Shown in pieces: positions 52,800 through 62,000 of a stretch of 64,000 nucleotides of DNA (its first letter is position 1; each line of letters starts with the position of its first letter). The DNA lies in contig NZ_MLFK01000005.1 of NCBI RefSeq assembly GCF_001879205.1, positions 186,001 to 250,000 of the forward strand, given 5' to 3'. The position numbers and the translations under genes are program-made. Below the pieces are notes generated by a model. It was not told the origin of the DNA, made no database searches, and saw nothing but the letters and a program-made list of their open reading frames with translations. This DNA comes from Flavobacterium johnsoniae. Its GTDB lineage: Bacteria > Bacteroidota > Bacteroidia > Flavobacteriales > Flavobacteriaceae.

Positions 52800-53861
52800 T
52801 TGGCAGACTTGTCGAACAATAAGATCAAACATATAGCCGTCATGAGACTATCCGCAATGGGAGATGTCGCCATGACGGTTCCTGTTTTACGTGCATTTGT
52901 AAAACAATATCCAACAGTAAAACTGACGGTTATTTCACGTCCTTTTTTTAAGCCATTTTTTGAGGGAATTCCTAATCTGGATTTTTTTGCTTTTGATGAA
53001 AAAGAAAAACATAAAGGATTTTTAGGATTGATACGTTTGTATAAAGACGTAAAAAAACTCAAAATTGATGCTTTTGCAGACCTTCATAATGTTTTGCGAT
53101 CTAAAATTGTGAGTTTGCTCTTCGCTTTAAGCGGAAAAAAAAGAGCAACTGTCGATAAAGGACGAGAAGGAAAAAAAGAATTGACAAGAGCCGGGAATAA
53201 AGTTTTCAAGCAGCTGCCAACCATGTTCGAAAGACATGCAAAAGTGTTTGATCAATTGGGCTTTCCTTTAGATTTATCATCACAAATCCTCGGGACTGTA
53301 TTTCCTGAAAAAGCAGATCTAAGTGCCGAAATTTTGGAAATAATAGGCGGCAAAAATGAGAAACTCATCGGAATTGCACCTTTTGCGCAGTACGATTCTA
53401 AGGTTTATCCTTTAGATTTAATGAAGGAGGTTATTGCAAAATTAGCCGAGCAGCCATCTTATAAAATTTTGCTTTTTGGCGGAGGGAAAAAAGAAATAGA
53501 AATTTTGGACTCGCTTTCAAAGTCGTATGAAAATGTAATTAATATGGCTGGAAAAATCAAGTTTCAACAGGAATTACAATTAATCAGCAATCTAGATATA
53601 ATGCTTTCTATGGATTCAGGAAATGCGCATATTGCAGCAATGCTGGGTGTAAAAGTAATTACGCTTTGGGGTGCCACACATCCTTATGCTGGATTTTTAC
53701 CTTTCAATCAAAGTTTAGAAAATGCTTTAACTTCAGATAGAAATCAATATCCAAAACTGCCAACATCTGTTTATGGAAATAAAATTGTTGAAGGTTACGA
53801 AGATGCGATGAGAACGATTTCTCCGGATAAGGTTGTTTCAACAATTAAGAGTCAATTATAA
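52800..53861 (+). CDS. Glycosyltransferase family 9 (heptosyltransferase-like)
   Basis: A 353-residue GT-B enzyme of the ADP-heptose:LPS heptosyltransferase family. IKHIAVMRLSAMGDVAMTVPVLRAF is the typical N-terminus, and LISNLDIMLSMDSGNAHIAAMLGVKVITLWGATHP is the C-terminal donor site. The chosen start is TTG at 52800: the next ATG (52842) would cut off the first beta strand (KHIAV). It acts in lipopolysaccharide core assembly at the inner face of the inner membrane. The gene ends before a strong bidirectional terminator. Confidence 0.9.
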   Translation: MADLSNNKIKHIAVMRLSAMGDVAMTVPVLRAFVKQYPTVKLTVISRPFFKPFFEGIPNLDFFAFDEKEKHKGFLGLIRLYKDVKKLKIDAFADLHNVLRSKIVSLLFALSGKKRATVDKGREGKKELTRAGNKVFKQLPTMFERHAKVFDQLGFPLDLSSQILGTVFPEKADLSAEILEIIGGKNEKLIGIAPFAQYDSKVYPLDLMKEVIAKLAEQPSYKILLFGGGKKEIEILDSLSKSYENVINMAGKIKFQQELQLISNLDIMLSMDSGNAHIAAMLGVKVITLWGATHPYAGFLPFNQSLENALTSDRNQYPKLPTSVYGNKIVEGYEDAMRTISPDKVVSTIKSQL

Positions 53862-53940
53862 TGGTATTGTCATTCTGAGCACTTTGAATATATAATTCTT
53901 AAATTTCTTCAGATGAAGATGTAAATAATTAAAGCCAAAA

Positions 53941-53984
53941 AAAATTCCAAATACCAACTTTACAATTGGTATTTGGAATTTTTT
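53941..53984. terminator. Bidirectional terminator between the GT9 and 133-residue genes
   Basis: Perfect 17-base arms (AAAATTCCAAATACCAA and complement) with an eight-base loop; A run before and T run after. Confidence 0.92.
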
Positions 53985-54000
53985 ATTTTGAGAATTATAA

Positions 54001-54402
54001 CTATGATAAATCTAGTAAAAGATACCCCAATGCTTTCTTTTTGCTTTTATCAACTACAACTTTAACGAAATGATTTTCTTTTTCAGTAGCTAATAAAATG
54101 TGTTCACAATCATTGGTTGAATTTCTGTAGACTTTATGTACTAAATCAGATTCTTTAATTTTTTTCGATAAAATTTTAGCCGCTTTTAATTCACTCACAT
54201 AAGGCCAAATATTAAAAAAACTCTCATTAGAGATTGATATTTCTTCCATGCCCTCATTCATTGAGCAATTATATTTTTCTTTTGAAAGTAGTTTTGGCCC
54301 TTTTTTCTCTTTCCTTTTTTTAATTATAAAATAGACACAAAAAAGAGAAGTTATTACAAAAAGTAATATAAAAGTTAGACGGAGGTAGTGATGCATTGCC
54401 AT
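54001..54402 (-). CDS. Membrane-anchored protein of unknown function
   Basis: A 133-residue protein with one N-terminal transmembrane helix (about 8-26, LRLTFILLFVITSLFCVYF) followed by KKRKEKKG, which orients the rest to the cytoplasm. The soluble part (about 45-133) is alpha/beta (FFNIWPYVSELKAAKILSKKIKE; DCEHILLATEKENHFVKVVVDKSKKKALGYLLLDLS). I do not recognise it. Monocistronic between terminators. Confidence 0.65.
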   Translation of the reverse strand: MAMHHYLRLTFILLFVITSLFCVYFIIKKRKEKKGPKLLSKEKYNCSMNEGMEEISISNESFFNIWPYVSELKAAKILSKKIKESDLVHKVYRNSTNDCEHILLATEKENHFVKVVVDKSKKKALGYLLLDLS

Positions 54403-54601
54403 AATATTTAATGTTTTAAAAAAGTGTTGACAATTAAATACATGTCTTTCTGTTTTTTAAAAAGAGATGTATCAGACTTAAGCACAATACTAATATACTA
54501 AATTTTAAGCCTGCTTTTTTAAAAATGTCTAAATATTTGAATGCTTTTTTGTGTATTGTTTAAAATGTTTTTAAATCTGAGATTCTGAACTTTTAAACAA
54601 A

Positions 54602-54640
54602 AAAATCCAAATCCCAATTTAACTTGGAATTTGGATTTTA
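54602..54640 (-). terminator. Terminator of the ferredoxin reductase gene
   Basis: AAAATCCAAAT and ATTTGGATTTT arms with an extended imperfect stem; A run on the plus strand. Confidence 0.82.
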
Positions 54641-54673
54641 AATATTGCGATTTTTTATTGAAATATGAATCGA

Positions 54674-55726
54674 CTAAACATCATCATAATCAACATAGAT
54701 AGTATCTGATGTTGGATGAGCCTGACAAGTTAAAATTAAACCTTCTGCGATTTCACCATCCGTTAAAATCGAATTTTTTGTCATTTCAGCAGAACCTGCC
54801 GTAACACGTCCTAAACAGCTGCTGCAAATACCGCCCTGACAAGAATAGGGAGCATCTACACCATGTTTTAAAGCCGCATCAAGAATAGTTTGCTTTTTAG
54901 ACATTTCGAAAGTAACTTCTTCATCATCAACTAAAACAGTAATTTTAGTATGTCCTTCCTGAGAACCTTGAATTACGTGTTCTTCAGACGAAGATGTAAA
55001 AAGTTCAAATTTAATAGCAGATTCTTTTACATTTTTTTCTTTTAAAACATTAGAAACTGTATTGATCATTTCTTCAGGACCACATAAATAGAATTTGTCA
55101 AATTCAAGTTCTTTGTGTTTGTTATTCAATACAAAATTCACTGTTGATTTTTCGATTCTTCCAAACAATGCATTTTCAACTTTTGCCTGGCTGTAAATAT
55201 AATGCACGAAAAAACGACCTACATATTGTAACTGTAAGTCATGTAATTCCTGGTGAAAAATAGTCTGCTCTGGAGTTCTGTTTCCATAAACCAATACAAA
55301 TGAACTTTTTGGCTCATTTTTTAAAACTGATTTTATGATAGAAAGTACAGGCGTAATACCGCTTCCGGCAACAAACGCCGCATAATTTTTTTGTCTTTCA
55401 GCATCAGGTTCAAAAGTAAATTTTCCTTCTGGCTGACCCACTTCAAGAACATCTCCGGCTTTTAATTTTGTATTGGCAAACTGAGAAAAAAGACCGTTTT
55501 TTACTGCTTTTACTGCAATTCGCAGTTCACCGCTTTCTGGTGCAGAACAAATAGAATAAGCACGACGGATTTCTTGATTATCAAGAGTTAGTTTTAAGTT
55601 TATGTATTGTCCGGCTATAAATTTATAGTCTTGTTTAAGTTCTTCTGGAACATTAAAAAGTACCGAAACAGCATCGGCAGTTTCGCGTTTAACCTCTTTA
55701 ATTATAAGTTTTAAAAATGAAGGCAT
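54674..55726 (-). CDS. PaaE-like ferredoxin--NAD(P)H oxidoreductase with 2Fe-2S domain
   Basis: From the ATG at 55726 the protein has 350 residues, MPSFLKLIIKEVKRETADAVSV. Order: FAD-binding barrel with RAYSICSAPESG (the family RxYS motif), NAD(P)-binding domain (GSGITPVLSIIKSVL; VYGNRTPEQTIF), and C-terminal plant-type 2Fe-2S ferredoxin with Cys in SCQGGICSSCLG and a last Cys in LTCQAHP. This is the arrangement of PaaE, the reductase of phenylacetyl-CoA epoxidase, but no paaABCD genes are near, so the partner may be another oxygenase. The in-frame start at 55771 has no family match. Confidence 0.93.
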   Translation of the reverse strand: MPSFLKLIIKEVKRETADAVSVLFNVPEELKQDYKFIAGQYINLKLTLDNQEIRRAYSICSAPESGELRIAVKAVKNGLFSQFANTKLKAGDVLEVGQPEGKFTFEPDAERQKNYAAFVAGSGITPVLSIIKSVLKNEPKSSFVLVYGNRTPEQTIFHQELHDLQLQYVGRFFVHYIYSQAKVENALFGRIEKSTVNFVLNNKHKELEFDKFYLCGPEEMINTVSNVLKEKNVKESAIKFELFTSSSEEHVIQGSQEGHTKITVLVDDEEVTFEMSKKQTILDAALKHGVDAPYSCQGGICSSCLGRVTAGSAEMTKNSILTDGEIAEGLILTCQAHPTSDTIYVDYDDV

Positions 55727-55812
55727 GATTTTAATTTTTTGCAAAAGTAGCAAACCATAAGTAATTGACACTTACTAAAATATTTTTTTTAACTTTTTTT
55801 GTAACGTTTTCC

Positions 55813-55820
55813 TACATTTG
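55813..55820 (+). promoter_or_regulatory. -7 box of the DUF5687 gene
   Basis: TACATTTG, 33 bases before the ATG at 55854. Confidence 0.5.
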
Positions 55821-55853
55821 ATCTCTTACTACAAAAATCAAAACCAATTAACC

Positions 55854-57316
55854 ATGATTAAAAAGTTTATTTATCTCGAATGGAAAGCCTTTATAAGATC
55901 GGCATCATTTGGCAAAAACCTGGCAATGAAAATTATACTGGGTTTATTAATGATTTATTTTTCATTAATTTTTATCGGGATGGGAGTAGGTGCATTTTAC
56001 ATTCTTAAAAAAATGAATCTCGAACCATTAGTTACAGTTAATAGATTTTTAGTCTATTATTTTTTATTCGATTTAGTAATTCGATTGTTACTGCAGTCAA
56101 TCCCGGTTTTAAATATCAAACCATTATTGGTTTTGCCTTTTAAAAAGCCCGTTATTGTTCATTTTTCATTAGGAAAAACAGTTTTGTCATTCTTTAACTG
56201 GGTTCATACCTTATTTTTTATTCCGTTTTCAGTTGTATTAATTTTAGAAGGATACGATGTTGTTGGAATTCTTTTTTGGTATTTAGGAGCGATGTCTTTT
56301 ATCTACATTAATAATTTTCTGAATATTATTTTAAGTAATATCGACAAATTGTTTGTTGTATTTGTGGTATTAATTTTAGCCTTGGCTGGTGCACAATACT
56401 ATAAATTATTTGATATAACTGTATTTACAACTCCTTTCTTTCAGAATTTTTATGAAATAGAGGGCGTATTTTTAATTCCGGTTTTGTTATTGATAGCATT
56501 ATATGCCTTTACATTCAAATATTTCAAAAACAATTTATATCTCGATGCCGGCCTATCTTTAAAACATGATATTGCAGCAACAGAAAATCTTTCTTGGCTG
56601 AATCAATTTGGAACTTTAGGAACATTTTTAAAAAATGATATCAAACTGATAAAAAGAAACAAAAGATCCAAAACTACTATTTTTATGAGTTTTCTATTTT
56701 TGTTTTACGTATTGCTCTTTTTTAGAAACTCCTATCAGCCTGAAGTAATGCGCACATTTTTGCAGGTATATTTGTTTCCGGCGGATTTTTATTTGTATTT
56801 GGCCAGTTTGTACCAAGCTGGGATAGTTCGTATTATCAATTAATGATGACACAAAATATTCCGTATCGTGGTTATATTACCTCAAAATGGTGGCTGATTG
56901 TTATTGTTACTTTCTTCTCTACAATAATTGCCTCTTTTTATTTATTCTATGGATGGGAGGTTTACTTAACAATCGTTGTAGGAGCTATTTACAATATTGG
57001 AGTAAACTCTCATCTAGTTCTTTTGGGAGGAGCTTTTACTAAAACACCAATCGATTTAAGTAGTGCAGGAGGAGCTTTTGGAGATAAAAAAGCATTTAAT
57101 GTAAATGCTATGCTGTTATCTCTTCCCAAGATATTTTTACCGCTTTTAATTTACTGGTTAGGAATGCATTTTGGAAATAAAGCTATTGCACTGTCGCTGG
57201 TTGCTGGAGCAGGAGTTTTAGGTTTTATTTTTAAAGACAGAGTTTTTTCTTTAATCGAAAAAAGATATAAAATCGAAAAGTACAGCACAATAAGCGCTTA
57301 TAAACAAAAGAGTTAG
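55854..57316 (+). pseudogene. DUF5687 family ABC-type membrane protein, interrupted by a one-base frameshift
   Basis: A polytopic membrane protein that would have 487 residues. The first frame (ATG 55854, MIKKFIYLEWKAFIRSASFGKN) holds most of the helices and leaves the family sequence at MRTFLQ; the second frame is open to 57316. Reading the second frame back before its ATG at 56843 gives A-G-I-F-V-S-G-G-F-L-F-V-F-G-Q-F-V-P-S-W-D-S-S-Y-Y, a good continuation. The T run at 56757-56761 has five Ts; six would restore the frame (M-R-T-F-F-A-G-I-F). DUF5687 proteins are paired with the ATPase that follows. Either a real inactivation or a homopolymer error. Confidence 0.88.
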
Positions 57317-57425
57317 AATAATTTAAGAATGTGTCAATTTGATAATAAGAAAAACTTTATCGGATTGACATTGAATATTAATAAACTGATTTTTTAATCT
57401 AAAATCAACAATCTAAAATAACACC

Positions 57426-58121
57426 ATGATACAAGTAAATGAACTTTCAAAAAAATATAACGGAACTACAGTTTTAAACATTCATAATCTTGAAATCCCA
57501 AAAGGACAGAGTTTTGGACTGGTAGGAAATAACGGAGCAGGAAAAACAACTTTTTTCAGTTTGCTTTTAGATTTAATCCAGCCTTCTACAGGATATATAA
57601 AAAATAATGATATTCAGGTAAATACAAGCGAAAACTGGAAATCGTTTACTGGATCTTTTTTAGATGAAAGTTTCCTGATAGGATATTTAACTCCCGAGGA
57701 ATATTTTTATTTTATCGGAGATCTGCGTAACCAAAACAAAGCCGATATTGATGCACTGCTGGCAAAGCATGAAGAATTTTTTAACGGAGAAATTTTAAAC
57801 AACAAAAAATACCTTAGGGATTTATCAAAAGGAAATCAAAAAAAGGTGGGAATTATTGCCACATTAATTGGTAATCCTGAAGTAGTAATTTTAGACGAAC
57901 CTTTTGCAAATTTAGATCCCACAACTGTAAGCCGTTTAAAGAAAATTATAAAAGAATTGGCCGAAAATCCAAATGTTACCGTTTTGGTTTCGAGCCATGA
58001 TTTACAGCACACTGTAGAGGTTTGCGACCGAATTGTGGCACTTAATAAAGGTGAAATTGTAAAGGATATCCAAACCTCAAAAGAAACCTTACAAGAACTC
58101 GAATCGTTTTTTGCGGTTTAA
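57426..58121 (+). CDS. ABC transporter ATP-binding protein
   Basis: A 231-residue ABC ATPase. Walker A GNNGAGKTT (34-42), the signature motif LSKGNQKKVGI (family LSGGQ), Walker B VVILDEPFANLDP and the switch His in SSHDLQH are all present. It resembles the DrrA/CcmA group of exporters. The upstream DUF5687 membrane gene is the likely permease. Function unknown. About 85 bases separate it from sprE. Confidence 0.94.
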   Translation: MIQVNELSKKYNGTTVLNIHNLEIPKGQSFGLVGNNGAGKTTFFSLLLDLIQPSTGYIKNNDIQVNTSENWKSFTGSFLDESFLIGYLTPEEYFYFIGDLRNQNKADIDALLAKHEEFFNGEILNNKKYLRDLSKGNQKKVGIIATLIGNPEVVILDEPFANLDPTTVSRLKKIIKELAENPNVTVLVSSHDLQHTVEVCDRIVALNKGEIVKDIQTSKETLQELESFFAV

Positions 58122-58208
58122 GTTTCTATATTTCAAAAAGAAGCGTATTTTTACAAGTCATTATACTAAAAATGCTTTTTAGAAGTTAATGCTTTAAAAT
58201 CAGTTCTA

Positions 58209-60821
58209 TTGAAAAAGAATACTCTTAAATATAGTTTTTTTCTCATTTTTTTATTTCTTTTGATAGCGTGTTCTACCAAGAATAATACTTTTGTGAACAG
58301 GAATTCGCATGCATTAAGTACAAAATACAACATTTTGTATAATGGTGGATTAGGTCTTGAAAAAGGTTTAAAATCTATTCAGGCAAATAATCAGGATAAT
58401 TTCTGGAGTATTCTGCCAATTGAAAAAATGCAGTTTGATGAAAATTTTTCTGAAGGGGAAAAAACTAAAAACCCCGATTTTGAAAAAGCAGAAACAAAGG
58501 CTACAAAAGCAATTCAAAAACACTCCATGAATATTGGAGGAAGAGAAAAAAACTATCAAATAGATGAAGCCTACTTAATGCTTGGAAAGGCCAGATATTA
58601 TGATCAGCGTTTTATTCCGGCATTAGAAGCTTTTAATTACATTCTTTACAAATATCCAAACAGCAGTAATATTTACACAGCAAAAATCTGGCGCGAAAAA
58701 ACCAATATGCGTTTAGGAAATGATGCGATTGTGGTAAAAAATATTAATCTTTTACTAAAGAAAACAGATTTAAACAAACAGACTTTTTCTGATGCAAATG
58801 CGTTATTGGCCGAAGCTTTTTTAAACTTAGAAGAAAGAGACAGTGCTGTTACTAAACTAAAGATTGCCGAAGAATTTTCGCGTGTAAATGAGGATCGTGC
58901 CAGATATCGTTTTATATTAGGACAAATGTATCAGGAAGCCGGCATGAAAGACAGTGCCGCATATTATTACGACGGCGTAATCGACATGAACCGTAAAGCC
59001 GACAGAAAATATATGATGCACGCGTATGCCAAAAAAGCGCAGATGTATGATTATGAAAAAGGAAACGACACTATTTTCCTGAAAACCTATAATAAGTTAG
59101 TCGAAGATCGTGAAAACCGCCCTTATTATGATGTGCTTTTTTATGAAATGGGAGTTTTCTATGATAAAAAGAAAGACAATGAAAACGCATTGAAATTCTA
59201 TAATAAATCTTTGGGCAGAAAATCTACAGATCCATATTTATCAGCATCGGCATATCGAAATATTGGAAATATGTATTTTAAAAATACAGATTATACAATG
59301 GCTGCGAAATACTACGACAGCACACTGACAAAACTAAATCCTAAGACAAGAGAATTTGCTTTCATCGAAAAAAACAGAAAAAACCTCGATAACGTAATTA
59401 AGTACGAAGCAATTGCAAAACGAAATGACAGTATCATTAAAGTTTACGGACTGCCGGATTCTGAAAGAAAAATTTATTTTGAAAGTTACATCGCAGAACT
59501 TAAAAAGAAAGACGAAGCGAAACGAATTCTAGAAGAAAAAGAGAAAGAAAAATTAGTCAATATTGAACGAAACAACAGTGCTTCGAGCGCGCCAACGGCT
59601 GTTAATCCAAATTCGTTAGGAAAACCTGTGGATGTTCCGACTGATGGAATTAAACCTCCATCAGGTAATGACCCTGTGAGTACATTCTATTTTTACAATC
59701 CAACAACGGTTGCTTACGGAAAATTGCAATTCAGGAAAATGTGGGGTAATCGAAATCTTGGCGGCAACTGGAGATTATCTGCCATAAAATCTGCCAACGA
59801 TGCAGCAATGCGTAATGATAGTATAAACGAAGAAACAGCAAATAAATTAAAAGATACAGTTGTTATAGAAAAATATACAACTGATTTTTACGAAAAACAG
59901 CTTCCAAAAACAAAAGCGGCTATCGACAGCATAGGAACAGAACGCAATTTTGCCTACTATCAATTAGGACTTATCTATAAAGAAAAATTCAAAGAATATA
60001 CTTTGGCAAGTGACAAGCTGGAACAATTATTAAAAAATAATCCGGAAGAAAAACTGATTTTGCCATCAATGTATAATTTGTATAAAATTTATCAAATTAC
60101 AAATCCGGCTAAGGCCGAAAGAATAAAATCGGATATAACAGCGAATTATCCAAATTCCAGATATGCGCAGATTTTAAACAACACAAATACAGATGATATG
60201 CCTTCACCGGAAAAAGAATACCAAAAATGGTACAAGCTTTTTCAGGATGAACAATTTGATGTTGTCTTGGATAATATCGACAATTTAATCAATCAATATT
60301 CAGGAGATGAGATTGTTTCTAAATTTGAATTGCTAAAAGCCAATACTTTAGGAAAAGTAAATGGACTCGAAGCGTATAAAAAAGGTTTAGAAGCAGTGGC
60401 AGATAACTACCCAAATAGTGAAGAGGGTAAAAATGCCAGAGAAATTCTTGAGAAACAAGTTCCTGTTTTAGAAAGATTAAATTTTACAACAGAAGACAAT
60501 AAAAGCTGGAAAATTTTATATTTAATTCCTAATAATGATTCTAAAACGCGTAAACAAATAGAAGAAGCTATTAGAGTATTTTTGTTAGTCGAAAATTACG
60601 AAAGATTAACAACTTCCTTTGATAAATACAATAGAACAGACAGTTTTGTGGCTATTCATGGTTTGAAATCTGAGGCCTATGCTAAAGATGTTGCGGGAGT
60701 TTTAAGAGATGACAAAAAATATAAAATTGCACATCCAGCAGTAATTATGTCAACAGATAATTACAAAGTGGTTCAAATTAAAAAGAACCTCGATGCTTAC
60801 CTTGCCCCAAAAACCCCATAA
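58209..60821 (+). CDS. sprE: SprE/PorW-type tetratricopeptide repeat lipoprotein (type IX secretion, gliding)
   Basis: An 870-residue lipoprotein. The TTG start gives MKKNTLKYSFFLIFLFLLIAC with the lipobox Cys at 21; no better ATG exists. The body is a series of TPR units (AYLMLGKARYYDQRFIPALEAFNYILYKYPNS; VLFYEMGVFYDKKKDNENALKFYNKSL; SAYRNIGNMYFKNTDYTMAAKYYDSTL), with a Lys/Glu-rich helix near 420-450 and a second TPR block near 570-740. It matches the size and architecture of SprE (F. johnsoniae) and PorW (P. gingivalis), components of the type IX secretion machinery in the outer membrane. The bactofilin follows four bases later and the ATP synthase genes after that. Confidence 0.92.
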   Translation: MKKNTLKYSFFLIFLFLLIACSTKNNTFVNRNSHALSTKYNILYNGGLGLEKGLKSIQANNQDNFWSILPIEKMQFDENFSEGEKTKNPDFEKAETKATKAIQKHSMNIGGREKNYQIDEAYLMLGKARYYDQRFIPALEAFNYILYKYPNSSNIYTAKIWREKTNMRLGNDAIVVKNINLLLKKTDLNKQTFSDANALLAEAFLNLEERDSAVTKLKIAEEFSRVNEDRARYRFILGQMYQEAGMKDSAAYYYDGVIDMNRKADRKYMMHAYAKKAQMYDYEKGNDTIFLKTYNKLVEDRENRPYYDVLFYEMGVFYDKKKDNENALKFYNKSLGRKSTDPYLSASAYRNIGNMYFKNTDYTMAAKYYDSTLTKLNPKTREFAFIEKNRKNLDNVIKYEAIAKRNDSIIKVYGLPDSERKIYFESYIAELKKKDEAKRILEEKEKEKLVNIERNNSASSAPTAVNPNSLGKPVDVPTDGIKPPSGNDPVSTFYFYNPTTVAYGKLQFRKMWGNRNLGGNWRLSAIKSANDAAMRNDSINEETANKLKDTVVIEKYTTDFYEKQLPKTKAAIDSIGTERNFAYYQLGLIYKEKFKEYTLASDKLEQLLKNNPEEKLILPSMYNLYKIYQITNPAKAERIKSDITANYPNSRYAQILNNTNTDDMPSPEKEYQKWYKLFQDEQFDVVLDNIDNLINQYSGDEIVSKFELLKANTLGKVNGLEAYKKGLEAVADNYPNSEEGKNAREILEKQVPVLERLNFTTEDNKSWKILYLIPNNDSKTRKQIEEAIRVFLLVENYERLTTSFDKYNRTDSFVAIHGLKSEAYAKDVAGVLRDDKKYKIAHPAVIMSTDNYKVVQIKKNLDAYLAPKTP

Positions 60822-60825
60822 TATA

Positions 60826-61221
60826 ATGTTTGATAAAGTAAAAAAAAACGGAACAGAACTTTTAGGAAAAACAAACCGAATTGTTGAAGGAACCTCTATT
60901 GTAGGAGACATAGTCTCAAAAGCAGATTTTAGATTGGATGGAGAATTAATTGGAAATTTTACCTCGCAGGGAAAATTAGTAATAGGCGCATCCGGGATTG
61001 TAAAAGGCGAAATTATATGCAATAATGCCGATATTGAAGGACAGTTTCACGGAAAAATCAAAGTTCTGGAAATCCTTAATATTAAAGCAACAGCCCAAAT
61101 TCATGGAGAAGTTGCCGTTGGAAAACTTTCGATAGAACCAGGAGCAGAGTTTACAGCAACATGTACTATGCTTACACCTAATAAAGAAGTAACTATAAAA
61201 GATGGAAAAGGAGCCGAATAA
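60826..61221 (+). CDS. Bactofilin (polymer-forming cytoskeletal protein)
   Basis: From the ATG at 60826 the protein has 131 residues. The Val/Gly-rich central part (IVEGTSIVGDIVSKADFRLDGELIGNFTSQGKLVIGASGIVKGEIICNNADIEGQFHGKI) is a bactofilin beta-helix, which polymerises at the membrane and organises envelope or polar structures. An in-frame start at 60793 overlaps sprE and is rejected. The gene starts four bases after the sprE stop and overlaps the following atpZ-like gene by 20 bases. Confidence 0.93.
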   Translation: MFDKVKKNGTELLGKTNRIVEGTSIVGDIVSKADFRLDGELIGNFTSQGKLVIGASGIVKGEIICNNADIEGQFHGKIKVLEILNIKATAQIHGEVAVGKLSIEPGAEFTATCTMLTPNKEVTIKDGKGAE

Positions 61222-61429
61222 TAACAGAAGAAATAAATGGCTCGCGCTTATTAATATCCCCTTTCAAATGGGGGTTATTATTTTTATTTTTTCTTATTTC
61301 GGAACCTGGCTGGACGAAAATCATCCAAGTCCCAAAGTATATTACAATACAATTTTTGTAATGCTGGGAGTTGGTCTTGCCCTATATAATGTCATTCGCC
61401 AGGTTAATGACATTAATAAAACAAAGTAA
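61202..61429 (+). CDS. AtpZ/AtpI family protein
   Basis: A 75-residue protein with two transmembrane helices (about 18-35, INIPFQMGVIIFIFSYFG; about 46-63, YYNTIFVMLGVGLALYNV). The QMG......FG.WLD pattern is typical of the ATPase gene-1/AtpZ proteins encoded just upstream of atpB. They are thought to aid Mg2+ uptake or assembly of the F0 rotor; this is not fully settled. The start lies in the last codons of the bactofilin gene. Confidence 0.85.
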   Translation: MEKEPNNNRRNKWLALINIPFQMGVIIFIFSYFGTWLDENHPSPKVYYNTIFVMLGVGLALYNVIRQVNDINKTK

Positions 61430-61488
61430 TTTTAGCAATGAAAAGCAGCTTTAGATAAAAGTTGCATCTTTGCATAAAATTATTTCAA

Positions 61489-61881
61489 ATGCTTTTAAAA
61501 AATTACAAACCTGTTTTTCATTTATTTTATTTCGCTTTAGCGGCGTGCGTGCTGCATAAAGCGATTTTTTATTTTTTAAAAATTGATGTTCAGAAATTTC
61601 ATTACAGTATAGAATTTCTGTATTTAATTTTTTTCGGACTATCCGCTTTATTATACCTTATATTATTAATAGTAAAAAAGAAGAATTTTCAAATCGTGGG
61701 AATGGTTTTCTTATTTGGAACTTTTACACAAATGCTGTTAGGATATTTAATTTTGCAGCCAATTTTAGAAACCAAATCAGAAACAGTCAATCTTGAAAAA
61801 GTCAGTTTTTTTATAACATTTATTTTGTTTTTGTTATTTCAGACGCTTTTAACTGTCCGATTATTAAATGAAAAGCGTTAA
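61489..61881 (+). CDS. DUF6168-like four-helix membrane protein
   Basis: From the ATG at 61489 the protein has 130 residues, MLLKNYKPVFHLFYFALAACVLHKAIFYFLKI. Four hydrophobic segments (about 9-30, 42-62, 69-91, 103-123). I recall DUF6168 for this position between atpZ and atpB in Flavobacteria; not certain. Possible ATP-synthase assembly partner by position only. A TTG start at 61462 would place the start upstream of a probable CATCTTTG -7 box and is rejected. Confidence 0.75.
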   Translation: MLLKNYKPVFHLFYFALAACVLHKAIFYFLKIDVQKFHYSIEFLYLIFFGLSALLYLILLIVKKKNFQIVGMVFLFGTFTQMLLGYLILQPILETKSETVNLEKVSFFITFILFLLFQTLLTVRLLNEKR

Positions 61882-61929
61882 AATCACGAATATGTAAAAC
61901 AAGGTTCAAAAATAATTTTTCATATCCTT

Positions 61930-61957
61930 TTGAATATTAATAAAAAATGTACCTTTG
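61930..61957 (+). promoter_or_regulatory. Promoter of the atp operon
   Basis: TTG (61930-61932), a 17-base spacer, TACCTTTG (61950-61957), about 43 bases before the atpB ATG. Confidence 0.75.
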
Positions 61958-62000
61958 CACCAAATTTTAGAAACGTAAAAAAATAAGATTTTCAAAAGAT

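Noticed and set aside
56843..57316. Separate 157-residue gene downstream of the DUF5687 frame, starting MMTQNIPYRG
   Set aside because: The codons upstream of that ATG in the same frame continue the DUF5687 sequence, so it is the second half of one frameshifted gene, not an independent one.
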